Shown one piece after another: positions 18,246 through 26,628 of a stretch of DNA of 64,000 bases. Origin of the DNA: Chloroflexota bacterium. Its GTDB lineage: Bacteria > Chloroflexota > Dehalococcoidia > Lucifugimonadales > UBA3495. The notes beneath the pieces are model-generated. The model saw nothing but the letters and a program-made list of their open reading frames with translations, searched no databases and was not told the DNA's origin. Positions within the stretch are counted from its first letter, which is position 1; the number at the start of each line of letters is the position of its first letter. The position numbers were made by a program, and so were the translations under genes. The stretch is taken from contig JAPPCX010000066.1 of NCBI GenBank assembly GCA_028875655.1, positions 1-64,000 on the forward strand, read 5' to 3'.

Positions 18246-19646
18246 TTAGCCGAACTGGAACTCGGTGGTGGCGCTGATCAGGGCCATGGTCTCGCCCACG
18301 CGGGTCGCGGTGGCGGCGCGGTTGCCCCAGTCAACATTACCGCCGGCGCGGACGTGCTCAGCCAACTGGCCACGGGTCTCTTCGCTCAGCTCCACGAAGC
18401 CCATGTAGTCGGTGCAGGCGTCCAGCAGGTGGTCGGCGGTTTCGACGCCTTCGGCCTGCATGTTGTCAATGATGTCCCGCATTCCGGGCAGGTCGGGGTT
18501 GGATACCCGGTCCGCCACGAAGTTGATGCGGGCCAGCAGCGCGCCGGAGTTGATCCACTCCAGGCCGGTGTGCCAGCCTTCAACCGACGGCGGGTCCAGG
18601 ATGGACTGTCCCATGTAGGTGGGCTCCTTGCCGATGTTCAGCACGCCGGGGTCCGGGTTCTCGAAGAGGCCGACCATCCGCAGGGTGCCGGCGACCACTT
18701 CGGCCGGGCTCTTGATCTTCTGATAGCGGGCGTCCTTGAACCACTGCGAAAGGAACATGTGGCGCAGCACGGCCTTCATCTCGAAGCCGGACTGCTCGAA
18801 CACGTCCATCATCTCCTCCAGCGCGTCCTCGTCCCGGGCCGGCTCAATGGTCCAGGCGGGAACCTGCGGCTCGTCGGCGACGAAGAAGTTGTAGAGGTGG
18901 CGGCAGATGAAGCGGGAGGTTGCCGGCTCTTCCAGGATGATGTCGATGATGTCCTCACCGTCGAAGTTGCCGGTGCGGCCCAGGAACGTCTTTTCGCCGA
19001 AGTCGTGGTCGGCTTCGTTGTAGGTGAACTTCCAGGGGTAGCGGCCGTAGGGCGCGCGGGGCAGCTTGGCCTGGATGGTCCAGCCGGTAAAGGCCCGCGA
19101 GCACTCGCGTACGTCAACCTCGGTGTAGTTCGACACGCCCATGGAGAACAGTTCCAGCAGCTCGCGGCCCCAGTTCTCGTTCACGGCGTCCCGGTGGTTC
19201 TCGTTGTTGTCCAGCCAGAAAATCATGGCCGGGTTCTTGGACAGTTCGATGAGAATGTCCCGGTAATTGCCCATCCCCTGCTCGCGGAGCATGTCGATCT
19301 GCTCGAGCAACTGGTCGCAGTTGTCAACCTTGGAGTTGCCGGTGGCGAATACGTGGTGCCAGAACAGGGTCATCTTCTCTTCCAGCGGCCGGTCGCTGGA
19401 TACCATGTTGTACATCCAGTTGGCCTGGCCGGAGAAGGGGACGCCGCCGGGGAGCAAAAAGCTGGGGTGATACCGCAGCAGCAGAGCCATCTTGCCGCCC
19501 TCGTTTTCGGTGGGCGGATTCAGCAGCTCTTCCACGGTGGCCTCGTAACCCTGGGCAACGCAGCGCTCCAACTCAGCGCGGTTGGCGCCAAAGCCGGCGC
19601 GCCGCATCAGGTGGGCCATCAATGCCAGGTCATCTTTGTGTGACAT
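18246..19646 (-). CDS. DUF1800 protein
   Basis: 466 residues from ATG 19646, which has AAGGAGG nine bases upstream; a longer frame to 19691 reads through the leader. Typical DUF1800 features: LMRRAGFGAN near the N-terminus, MTLFWHHVFAT at about residue 98, NRENWGRELLELFSMG-like segment (NENWGRELLELFSMGVSNYT) near 155, ARAFTGW-type SRAFTGWTI at about 183, and DPPSVEGWHTGLEWI near 355. The family accompanies DUF1501 in planctomycetes, proteobacteria and chloroflexi; function unknown. A plausible promoter lies at 19732-19760, making this the first gene of the DUF1800-DUF1501-NHL unit. No signal peptide is visible. Confidence 0.92.
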   Translation of the reverse strand: MSHKDDLALMAHLMRRAGFGANRAELERCVAQGYEATVEELLNPPTENEGGKMALLLRYHPSFLLPGGVPFSGQANWMYNMVSSDRPLEEKMTLFWHHVFATGNSKVDNCDQLLEQIDMLREQGMGNYRDILIELSKNPAMIFWLDNNENHRDAVNENWGRELLELFSMGVSNYTEVDVRECSRAFTGWTIQAKLPRAPYGRYPWKFTYNEADHDFGEKTFLGRTGNFDGEDIIDIILEEPATSRFICRHLYNFFVADEPQVPAWTIEPARDEDALEEMMDVFEQSGFEMKAVLRHMFLSQWFKDARYQKIKSPAEVVAGTLRMVGLFENPDPGVLNIGKEPTYMGQSILDPPSVEGWHTGLEWINSGALLARINFVADRVSNPDLPGMRDIIDNMQAEGVETADHLLDACTDYMGFVELSEETRGQLAEHVRAGGNVDWGNRAATATRVGETMALISATTEFQFG

Positions 19647-19731
19647 CCTGTGCCTCCTTCCAGTATTTTGTTTTCCTTGCCAGAGCCGCATACGGACATA
19701 ACGTACCCGCGCAGCTCACGTTTTGCCGCTA

Positions 19732-19760
19732 GTTTAAATTACCGGGCAACAGCGTGTCAA
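19732..19760 (-). promoter_or_regulatory. Promoter upstream of DUF1800
   Basis: On the minus strand a perfect TTGACA (19760-19755) stands 17 bases before TTAAAC (19737-19732), about 86 bases upstream of the DUF1800 start. Confidence 0.55.
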
Positions 19761-19827
19761 CCAAAATCGGCGCATCGCTCAAATTTGATAATGATTATAA
19801 TGTGGTAGCCAACCCAAGACTGGAGCG

Positions 19828-19861
19828 CCGAGCGGAGCAGTTATGCGACCGCTCCGCTCGG
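19828..19861 (-). terminator. Inverted repeat after the LRR gene
   Basis: CCGAGCGGAGC at 19828-19838 is exactly complementary to GCTCCGCTCGG at 19851-19861. It starts eight bases past the LRR stop codon. No T run follows on the minus strand, so it is a weak terminator or mRNA 3'-end hairpin. Confidence 0.5.
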
Positions 19862-19868
19862 TTCAGTT

Positions 19869-21695
19869 TCACGTGGATGGTGTGGCAGTACAGGTGGCCA
19901 GGCCGAGTTCGTCCAGGTCATTGTCCGCGATGCCCTCCAGGCCTATGGGTATGCAACCGGTCAAAGGATTGCCCGTCAGGTACAGCAGCACCAGCTTGGT
20001 CAAATTCGCCAACTCAGCGGGTATCGAACCGGTCAACTGGTTGCCGTCCAGGTGCAGTTGTTCCAGTTCGGCCAGGTTGCCCAACTCGGCGGGTATCATG
20101 CCGCTGAACTGGTTGTTATCCAGGCGCAGTTGCTCCAGCTTTTCCAGATTTCCCAGCTCAGCGGGTATTGAGCCGCTCAATTGGTTCCGGTTCACGCTCA
20201 GATAGGTCAACTCGCTCAGGTTGCCCAACTCCGCCGGCAGCCCTCCACTCAGGTCATTCCCGTCAAGGATCAGGATCTCCAGCTTGGCCAGGTCGCCCAA
20301 CTCCGTCGGTATTCCCCCGGTCAACTCGTTCCGATGGAGGTACAGCGCTTCCAACTCGGCGAGATTGCCCAATTCCTCGGGTATTTCGCCAGACAGTTGG
20401 TTGCCAGACAACGCCAGAATTTCCAGATCTGAAAGATTGCTCAGCTCCCCGGGAATTGGGCCAGTGAATCGATTATCATGAAGATACAGTTGTTCCAGCC
20501 TGTCGAACTGGCCATACGCCGCCGGTATTTCGCCGGTCAACTGGTTGCCGCTCAGCGACAGCACTTGTAGATTTGACAGGTTATTCAACTCAGCCGGTAT
20601 GTTGCCGGTAAAGTCGTTACTCGTCAGCCACAGGGATTTCAGGCTGGTCAAATTGCCTATTTCGGGTGGGATCGTTCCGGTCAGCTTGTTGTCGTCAACG
20701 TCCAGGTATCTGAGATTGACCAGGTTGCCCAACTCCGGAGGTATCTCGCCGGTCAACTCGTTCTCCCACAACCCGAGACTGGTCAGGTTGGCCATGGTGC
20801 CCAACTCGGAAGGTATCTCGCCGCTGAGCATGTTATTGTTGAAAGACAGCACCCGCAGATTCGTAAGTTGAGTCAACCCGGTAGGTATTTCGCCTTCCAG
20901 TTCGTTGCGGCCCAGGTCCAGCGTGCTCAAGTTGGTCATTCCACCCAACTCCGTCGGGATCTCACCGTTCAGTTCGTTGTTCCACAGATTGAGCACACGC
21001 AAGTCGCCTAAACCGGCCAGTTCCGACGGTATCTCACCAGTCAATTCGTTGCCTGACAAGTGCAGCAAGCGCAATCTGGGCAGATTCGCCAGTTCGGGAG
21101 GTATCTCGCCGGCGAGATCGTTGTTTGGCAGATAAAGAAACAGCACGCACCCGTGGTTGTCGGTGGAAACGCCGAACCACTCGTCAAGAGGAGCGGTATC
21201 GTCAAGCCAATTGGGGTCATTCCTCCAATTCGCGCCGTCGGTGGAATTGTAAAGCGCAGTCAGCGCGTCCCGGTCGCCGCCGCAACCTTCCAGTTTTATC
21301 GCAGCCGCCCGCGGCGACCACGACGGCTCTCCTTGCCGTCCCTGACTGCTGCCCACAATGAAAATGTATGTATCCCCTTCCTTGAAACCCTGGATCGACA
21401 GGGAGGATTGCCCGTCATTCGCCACGCTCCGGTAGGTCATGGAGTCCTGCCAATCCCGGCCGGCCGCCGTGTATTCCAAATAGTCGCTGACGGAAAGCCA
21501 TCCAAACCGATAGAATTCGGCTTCTTCAACGATGTCCCAGGTGAGCACTATCTCACCCCGATTCTCACCGAGTTCCGCCTGCAGGTTGTCAGGGACGGGT
21601 ACACTATCTTGTGCCGCTACCGGTCCAACATCTCCAATCACGGTTGCTATCAGAATCGCCAGAACCAAAATGGTGAGAGCGGGTGAGACTTTCAT
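19869..21695 (-). CDS. Secreted plant-type leucine-rich repeat protein
   Basis: 608 residues. A signal peptide of about 28 residues (hydrophobic LTILVLAILIATVIG, cleavage near AAQ) is followed by a fibronectin-III-like domain at about 35-135. Next comes the LRR N-terminal cap with DRDALTALYNSTDGANW, and then about sixteen 24-residue repeats of the consensus L..L..L.L..N.L.G.IP.ELGNL. The LxGxIP signature is the plant-specific LRR class, also known in secreted bacterial proteins. It ends with a Cys pair (GCIP, ATC) that may form a capping disulfide. Probably a surface or extracellular binding protein; the ligand is unknown. The gene is last after btuF-like, DUF3303-like and Rieske genes on the same strand, 58 bases from the Rieske gene. 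Confidence 0.92.
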   Translation of the reverse strand: MKVSPALTILVLAILIATVIGDVGPVAAQDSVPVPDNLQAELGENRGEIVLTWDIVEEAEFYRFGWLSVSDYLEYTAAGRDWQDSMTYRSVANDGQSSLSIQGFKEGDTYIFIVGSSQGRQGEPSWSPRAAAIKLEGCGGDRDALTALYNSTDGANWRNDPNWLDDTAPLDEWFGVSTDNHGCVLFLYLPNNDLAGEIPPELANLPRLRLLHLSGNELTGEIPSELAGLGDLRVLNLWNNELNGEIPTELGGMTNLSTLDLGRNELEGEIPTGLTQLTNLRVLSFNNNMLSGEIPSELGTMANLTSLGLWENELTGEIPPELGNLVNLRYLDVDDNKLTGTIPPEIGNLTSLKSLWLTSNDFTGNIPAELNNLSNLQVLSLSGNQLTGEIPAAYGQFDRLEQLYLHDNRFTGPIPGELSNLSDLEILALSGNQLSGEIPEELGNLAELEALYLHRNELTGGIPTELGDLAKLEILILDGNDLSGGLPAELGNLSELTYLSVNRNQLSGSIPAELGNLEKLEQLRLDNNQFSGMIPAELGNLAELEQLHLDGNQLTGSIPAELANLTKLVLLYLTGNPLTGCIPIGLEGIADNDLDELGLATCTATPST

Positions 21696-21753
21696 GGGTT
21701 TGTGGTTACCTCGTGGTTCAACTTTATGGGAGTCTTCAGGTGGGTGTCAGCAA

Positions 21754-22188
21754 TCACTTCGGCACTGCCCACGCCGGCGGCGGCGCGTACGTAACCGCTG
21801 AGTCGTTGTCGGCGGGAATCTGCGCCACCAGCCGCCCGTTTTCAACCTTCACGTCGTGATAAAACAATTGCGCCCGCGGCCCGTTCACGCACACGCCCTG
21901 GCTTTCCTCAAACCGCCACCCGTGATCAGGACACAGAAAGCTCTTGTCCCACTTCACCACCCGGCCGAAAGCGTGGGGGCACACCATCGACAGCAGGCGA
22001 TACTGTTCGTCCCGCGCCTTGGCCAGCCAGAATTCTTCGCCGTTTTCCAGCCTCACCCGCGCCGGCAACGACTGAAAATCTCCCACCGCGCCAATGTCCA
22101 CCTTGCGCGCCGGCGCCATCTTGTTCTGCCCGATGTCCGCGGGATCAGTCACCATGCGCCGCCGCCGGTGATATATGTTCTCGCTCAT
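21754..22188 (-). CDS. Rieske [2Fe-2S] domain protein
   Basis: 144 residues. The Rieske cluster ligands are visible as CPH in LSMVCPHAFG and CPDH in SFLCPDHGWRFEES, spaced about 18 residues apart, which is the ferredoxin/oxygenase-type arrangement. No transmembrane segment or catalytic non-haem iron domain is present, so it is a soluble Rieske ferredoxin or a small subunit. CAGGAG precedes the ATG. It may serve an oxygenase encoded elsewhere. Confidence 0.85.
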   Translation of the reverse strand: MSENIYHRRRRMVTDPADIGQNKMAPARKVDIGAVGDFQSLPARVRLENGEEFWLAKARDEQYRLLSMVCPHAFGRVVKWDKSFLCPDHGWRFEESQGVCVNGPRAQLFYHDVKVENGRLVAQIPADNDSAVTYAPPPAWAVPK

Positions 22189-22242
22189 GGCGCTTCTCCT
22201 GATGAATGGGGCTCAGCCCGGGTCGTGTTGGTCGGATTCGTG

Positions 22243-22548
22243 TCAGTCAACGGGCAGCCCGCCGAAAGCCTCTTCCATCGTGATGATCGGGAAAATTTCA
22301 GTGCGGTTCCAGGTGGCAAGGCCCATGTCGATCACCGCGTCATCTACCGCATGGCCGTCCGGCCCATCCAGAATCAGCCAGGTTTGATGCGACGACTTGC
22401 CGACCCACCCGCCGCGAAACTCGCAGCCCCGGCTTGCCAGCGTTTCGGTCAACTCGGCGGACATGCGCAGCACGCGGTCCCTCACCCCCAGGTCCACGCC
22501 GGGACACCGCTCCGGCGCATGTTCCAGCGACACCATGTACAACCCCAT
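22243..22548 (-). CDS. DUF3303-like small protein
   Basis: 101 residues from ATG 22548; the frame continues upstream through the R3 repeat and that part is not coding. The start MGLYMVSLEHAPERC and the central GWVGKSSHQTWLILDGPDGH fit a ferredoxin-like dimeric alpha/beta barrel of the DUF3303/muconolactone-isomerase type. It precedes the Rieske gene by 54 bases. Function unknown. Confidence 0.6.
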   Translation of the reverse strand: MGLYMVSLEHAPERCPGVDLGVRDRVLRMSAELTETLASRGCEFRGGWVGKSSHQTWLILDGPDGHAVDDAVIDMGLATWNRTEIFPIITMEEAFGGLPVD

Positions 22549-22569
22549 CGGTGTATCCCCTTGCTCGTC

Positions 22570-22599
22570 GTCATCGCGAGCGTGGCGTGGCAATCTCGT
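22570..22599. repeat. R3 palindromic repeat
   Basis: GTCATCGCGAGCG and GTGGCAATCTCGT are the two arms. It overlaps the 3' end of the BtuF-like gene and supplies its stop codon. Confidence 0.75.
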
Positions 22600-23533
22600 A
22601 ACCCGCGCCCGCTCGCGATACCGAGGTAGCAGCCCGGAATATCCCGGGCCGCGTCAACCCGTCAAAGACCTGCGGACGCATCGCCTCGGCCAGCCCTTCC
22701 AGAACGTCGATCACCCGAGGCCCGTGCCGGCTCGGAATCTGCCCGTCAAACAGATACACCCGCCCGTCTTTCACGGCGTCCAGCGCGTTCCACTCCGCGA
22801 GTTCCGACAGGCGCGCCGTCTCGATAATCGTTCGGTCCATGTTGAACGCGCAGGGCATCACCATCACGTAGTCGGGCTGGTATTCCAGTACTTCGTCCCA
22901 ACCCACTTCCCGCGACTTGCCCCACTTTTCTGCCAGTCCTTCGTCGCCCCCGGCCAACTCTACCAACTCCGGTGTCCACTGCCCCGTGTTGCGCAGCGGC
23001 TCCAGCCAGTCGATGCAGAACACCTTGGGCCGGCTCCCGTCCACCGCCCGGCCGGCCACGTATTCGGTTCGCGCTCGCAGTTCCGACAACAAAGCCCCCG
23101 CGCGCTCGGGTACCCCCGCCGCCTCGCCAATCCGCCGTATGTTACCGAAAATGTCATCCAGCCCGGCCGGTCGGATACTCAAAATCTCGGGCGAGTAATC
23201 CAGTGCCTTCGCCGCCGTCTCGAACACCGAACCCGCGCCCACCGCGCAGACCTCGCACAACTCCTGCGTCAATATCAGGTCCGGTTGCAGTCGGCGCAGT
23301 AGATCGCCGTCAATGATATACAACGGGTTTCCGGTTGCCCGCGCCTGCTGGATGATGGCGTCGATTTCCGCGCTGGACAGGTGCGACTTGCTGCGTATGC
23401 TCCGGCTCACCACCGGCAGCCCTCGCGCCTCCGCCGGATAGTCGCACATGTGGGAAACGCCCACCAACGAGTCGCCCAGCCCGAGGGCAAAAACGATCTC
23501 CGTCGCGCTGGGCAGCAATGACACGATACGCAT
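22571..23533 (-). CDS. BtuF-like cobalamin/iron-siderophore binding protein
   Basis: 320 residues starting MRIVSLLPSATEIV, the classic opening of the cobalamin-binding BtuF family; an ATG nine bases earlier is an alternative. Other conserved parts are GVSHMCDYP, PDLILTQELCEVCAV, and the second lobe CIDWLEPLRNTGQWTPELVELAGG. No signal peptide is visible, as in the BtuF-like cytoplasmic or 'substrate-binding' orphan group, and no permease or ATPase is nearby. The last eight residues (EIATPRSR) and the stop are encoded by an R3 repeat, so the natural C-terminus has been replaced. Divergent from folD. Confidence 0.85.
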   Translation of the reverse strand: MRIVSLLPSATEIVFALGLGDSLVGVSHMCDYPAEARGLPVVSRSIRSKSHLSSAEIDAIIQQARATGNPLYIIDGDLLRRLQPDLILTQELCEVCAVGAGSVFETAAKALDYSPEILSIRPAGLDDIFGNIRRIGEAAGVPERAGALLSELRARTEYVAGRAVDGSRPKVFCIDWLEPLRNTGQWTPELVELAGGDEGLAEKWGKSREVGWDEVLEYQPDYVMVMPCAFNMDRTIIETARLSELAEWNALDAVKDGRVYLFDGQIPSRHGPRVIDVLEGLAEAMRPQVFDGLTRPGIFRAATSVSRAGAGYEIATPRSR

Positions 23534-23651
23534 GCCCGGCATTGTAGGCCGATTCGTTTCCGATGGCAAACGGCGAGGCCTTGCATAGGCATACCGGATG
23601 TACGGGAAGAATAAGTGAGAGCGACATGCCAATGGTATGATACGAACAACT

Positions 23652-24536
23652 ATGACCGCTCGCATCCTCAACGGCAACGAACTGGCTGCCGACCTACGTT
23701 CCGAGGCAGCTTGGGACACTGCGGAACTGTTTGCAAACACCGGGGTGAGGCCCGGTTTGGCCGCCGTGCTGGTGGGCGATGATCCGGCGTCGTCAGTGTA
23801 CGTGCGCAACAAGTGCCGCGCGTGCGATGAAGCCGGCATATTCTCGGAAACCTTTCAGCTGCCGGCCGACGCCACGCAGCGGGAGTTGACCGCCCTCATT
23901 AACAGCCTCAACGCAAACCGGGCCTTCCACGGCATCCTGGTGCAACTGCCCTTGCCCGGACACCTCAACGAAACCGACGCCATCGAGCGGATCGACCCCC
24001 GCAAGGACGTGGACGGCCTGCACCCCATCAGCCAGGGCCGGATGCTGCAAGGCCAACCCACCTTCCTGCCCTGCACGCCGGCCGGCGTGCAGCAGGTACT
24101 CCTCCGCTCCGGTTACGACCCGGCCGGCCAGCACGTGGTGATCGTCGGCCGCAGCAACATCGTTGGCAAGCCTCTGGCTGCCCTCCTGATGCAGCGTTCC
24201 CCCGGCGGCAACGCCACCGTCACCGTCTGCCACACCAGGACCCGCGACCTGCCTGACATTACCCGCCAGGCCGACATCCTCATTGCGGCCATGGGCGTCC
24301 CGCGCGCCATCGGAGCCGAAATGGTGCGCCCCGGAGCCGTGGTCATCGACGTGGGCATCAACCGCGTTGACGACCCTTCCCGTCGTCGCGGCTACCGGCT
24401 GGTCGGCGACATCGACTTCGAACCGGTGGCTGCCAAGGCCGAGGCCATCACCCCCGTCCCCGGCGGCATCGGCCCCATGACCGTCGCCATGCTCATCAAC
24501 AACACCCTCCACGCTGCCCGGCTCTCCGCGGCTTAA
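23652..24536 (+). CDS. folD: Bifunctional methylenetetrahydrofolate dehydrogenase/cyclohydrolase FolD
   Basis: 294 residues. Conserved FolD segments are YVRNKCRACDEAGI with the catalytic Lys, GILVQLPLPGHL, PRKDVDGLHPIS, and the NADP-binding VIVGRSNIVGKPLAALL; the protein closes with TPVPGGIGPMTVAML. It interconverts methylene-, methenyl- and 10-formyl-tetrahydrofolate. ATG 23652 is preferred; another ATG lies 15 bases earlier. It is divergent from the BtuF-like gene. Confidence 0.96.
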   Translation: MTARILNGNELAADLRSEAAWDTAELFANTGVRPGLAAVLVGDDPASSVYVRNKCRACDEAGIFSETFQLPADATQRELTALINSLNANRAFHGILVQLPLPGHLNETDAIERIDPRKDVDGLHPISQGRMLQGQPTFLPCTPAGVQQVLLRSGYDPAGQHVVIVGRSNIVGKPLAALLMQRSPGGNATVTVCHTRTRDLPDITRQADILIAAMGVPRAIGAEMVRPGAVVIDVGINRVDDPSRRRGYRLVGDIDFEPVAAKAEAITPVPGGIGPMTVAMLINNTLHAARLSAA

Positions 24537-24540
24537 TCAC

Positions 24541-24628
24541 TGCCATTCCCGCCTTTATCACGTCATTCCTGCCCCTCCCACGTCATTCCCGCCTCCCTCA
24601 CGTCATTCCCGCGTAGGCGGGAATCCAG
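24541..24628. repeat. R2 repeat array between folD and queA
   Basis: Four degenerate copies of (CG)TCATTCCCGCC or CCATTCCCGCC are spaced about 20 bases apart, and the last forms the full hairpin ATTCCCGC (24605-24612) with GCGGGAAT (24617-24624). The array ends about 12 bases before the queA ATG, where the ribosome binding site would be. Confidence 0.8.
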
Positions 24629-24636
24629 AGCGCGCG

Positions 24637-25680
24637 ATGCAAACCAGCGACTTCGATTACCACCTGCCGACCGAGCTGATCGCCCAGACGCCCGCCGAAC
24701 CGCGGGACTCGTCCCGTCTATTGGTGCTACATCGCGGCGAGCAAGGCGGCATCGAGCACCGCGGATTCCGGGACTTGACCGACTACCTGCGCCCCGGCGA
24801 CCTGATGGTGTTTAACCGCAGTCGCGTCATACCGGCCCGCCTGCACGGAACCGAAACTCGCTCCGGCGCCCGCGTCGAGGTGCTGCTGGTGCGCCGCCAG
24901 GAGCCGGGAATCTGGCAGGCCCTGGGGCGTCCGGGGCGTCGCCTGCGCGCCGGCGCCGAGGTAATCATCGCGCCGCACTCGCCCGACGCCGGCATTCAGG
25001 ATGGCGTCCTCATCGAGATACTGGAAACCCACGAGAACGGCCTGCGCACCGTCCGCCTTTCCAGAGAGGACGAACTGGACCACCTCGGCGAGCTACCGCT
25101 GCCGCCCTATATTAAGGAAACGCCGTACGACCCCGAGCGCTACCAGACGGTGTACGCCGACGCCCCCGGCAGCGTCGCCGCGCCCACCGCCGGCCTCCAC
25201 TTCACCGACCGGATGCTCGAATCAATCCGTGACCTGGGAGTGCACACCGCATGGGTCACCCTTCACGTCGGCCTCGATACCTTCCGCCCCGTCCACGGCG
25301 AAAACATCGGCGAACACAAAATCCACACCGAGTGGTTCGATCTTCCTCAGGATACCGCCGACGCCATCAGCCGCGCCCGCCGCGACGGCAACCGCATCAT
25401 CGCTGTCGGCACCACCACAGTCCGCACCCTCGAACACGTCGCCCGCAATTCGGACGGTGACATCGCTGCAACCTTCGGCGATGCCGACCTCTTCATCACC
25501 CCCGGCCATCAATTCCGCCTGGTGGACGCCATGCTCACCAACTTCCACCTGCCGCGGTCCACCCTGCTCATGCTCGTATCCGCCTTCGCCGGCCGAGAGC
25601 GCATCCTTGCCGCCTACCAGCAAGCCATCCAGCGCGAGTACCGCTTCTACTCCTTCGGCGACGCCATGCTGATTTTATAG
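24637..25680 (+). CDS. queA: S-adenosylmethionine:tRNA ribosyltransferase-isomerase QueA
   Basis: 347 residues matching QueA throughout: DFDYHLPTELIAQTPAEPRD at the start, FNRSRVIPARL, the central PLPPYIKETP and VAAPTAGLHFT, and the end with TNFHLPRSTLLMLVSAF. It transfers the ribosyl part of SAM to 7-aminomethyl-deazaguanine in tRNA, giving epoxyqueuosine. No ribosome binding site is visible because the R2 hairpin occupies that space. It converges with the retropepsin gene. Confidence 0.96.
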   Translation: MQTSDFDYHLPTELIAQTPAEPRDSSRLLVLHRGEQGGIEHRGFRDLTDYLRPGDLMVFNRSRVIPARLHGTETRSGARVEVLLVRRQEPGIWQALGRPGRRLRAGAEVIIAPHSPDAGIQDGVLIEILETHENGLRTVRLSREDELDHLGELPLPPYIKETPYDPERYQTVYADAPGSVAAPTAGLHFTDRMLESIRDLGVHTAWVTLHVGLDTFRPVHGENIGEHKIHTEWFDLPQDTADAISRARRDGNRIIAVGTTTVRTLEHVARNSDGDIAATFGDADLFITPGHQFRLVDAMLTNFHLPRSTLLMLVSAFAGRERILAAYQQAIQREYRFYSFGDAMLIL

Positions 25681-25704
25681 ATCACGCTTTCTCGGAAGCG
25701 ATGA

Positions 25705-26142
25705 TCAGCCAGCGGCCATCGTGAAATCGGCATCGCGAACCGTGAATGCCAGCCGGCTGTTGGTTGGGTCGTAGTCCATCTGCCAGCGGCGGATAACGTC
25801 CCGCCCCAGCAGCGACGGGATACGGTCGCTGACATCGCCGGGTCTGGCGACGTTCACGTTTATCCGATAGCCGTAGCGCAGTCGGGCTGCGTGGTCGGCG
25901 AACAGCAGGATAGCCGGCTCCGGAAAATAAGTTGCGCTACCTCCAATCCCGCTTGATGTGACGCGGCCTTGCAGCAAGTCGAAAGGGATACCTATATCCC
26001 AACCGTCCGCCGGATGCAGATAGGTTGCATCCGCCCCGGTGTCAACCAGAAAGATTATTTCGGCATAGACTCCCAATCGCGGTAGTGACAAGCTGCAATC
26101 GACAAACGGACGCGCCAGATCCCGCAAAATGCCGGTAATCAT
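25705..26142 (-). CDS. Retropepsin-like aspartic protease
   Basis: 145 residues from ATG 26142, which overlaps the stop of the upstream DUF5678-like gene as ATGA. The catalytic motif is FLVDTGADATYL at about 33-44, and the C-terminal part SLLGRDVIRRWQMDYD matches the hydrophobic-Gly-Arg-Asp segment of bacterial retropepsin-like proteins. Such single-domain proteins act as homodimers, each giving one Asp. There is no signal peptide. The coupled upstream gene suggests that the pair works together; the substrate is unknown. Confidence 0.8.
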   Translation of the reverse strand: MITGILRDLARPFVDCSLSLPRLGVYAEIIFLVDTGADATYLHPADGWDIGIPFDLLQGRVTSSGIGGSATYFPEPAILLFADHAARLRYGYRINVNVARPGDVSDRIPSLLGRDVIRRWQMDYDPTNSRLAFTVRDADFTMAAG

Positions 26143-26465
26143 ACGACCATTGGTCCCCATTCCACGTCCAGAAACTCAATGACGTATTTGCTCCTGGGGA
26201 TGCCTTTTTCTCTCAGGCTACTGAGTAGTTCGTCCAGGGTATCGGAGACAATCAGCTCGTCGGTCACCGTCATAGCCACGAACTGATCAGGATAAAGTTC
26301 CCGCAACGATGCCGACTTCCGGGCCATACGAGAGGACAATTCTCTGCGCTCGGACGCCTGCTTCCAGAAAGCTTCCAGGCCGCCGGCGTCGGCCACCATT
26401 TTCTCCAACATGGCGCGCAACTCTGGGTCGTCGGGAGTGATGGTTATCTTTGGGGGCATATTCAT
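26139..26465 (-). CDS. DUF5678-like protein coupled to the retropepsin
   Basis: 108 residues from ATG 26465, with GGGAG a few bases upstream. The first half is a charged helix (PDDPELRAMLEKMVADAGGL), and the second half, YPDQFVAMTVTDELIVSDTL followed by DELLSSLREKGIP, is the DUF5678-type domain commonly seen next to small aspartic proteases. The stop overlaps the retropepsin start (ATGA). A substrate, inhibitor or antitoxin-like role is possible; nothing in the sequence decides. Confidence 0.65.
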   Translation of the reverse strand: MNMPPKITITPDDPELRAMLEKMVADAGGLEAFWKQASERRELSSRMARKSASLRELYPDQFVAMTVTDELIVSDTLDELLSSLREKGIPRSKYVIEFLDVEWGPMVV

Positions 26466-26628
26466 TACTCCCTGCGTCTTGGCTTTCGCGATATGGGCAG
26501 GCTTCCGTACTTGGTATAAGGCCATTCTAGCACGGGCGAGGTTCTAATTAGTCCGGTGGACGCCTGCTATACTCAACCCGTGCCGCTACAAGCGGCGCAC
26601 ATACAGTACCGGAGAGGAACAGACGAGA

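Noticed and set aside
16902..19643. 913-residue open frame on the plus strand
   Set aside because: It is entirely antisense to NHL, DUF1501 and DUF1800 genes, has Val/Gly/Ala/His-rich composition without domains, and is explained by the codon bias of the genes on the other strand.
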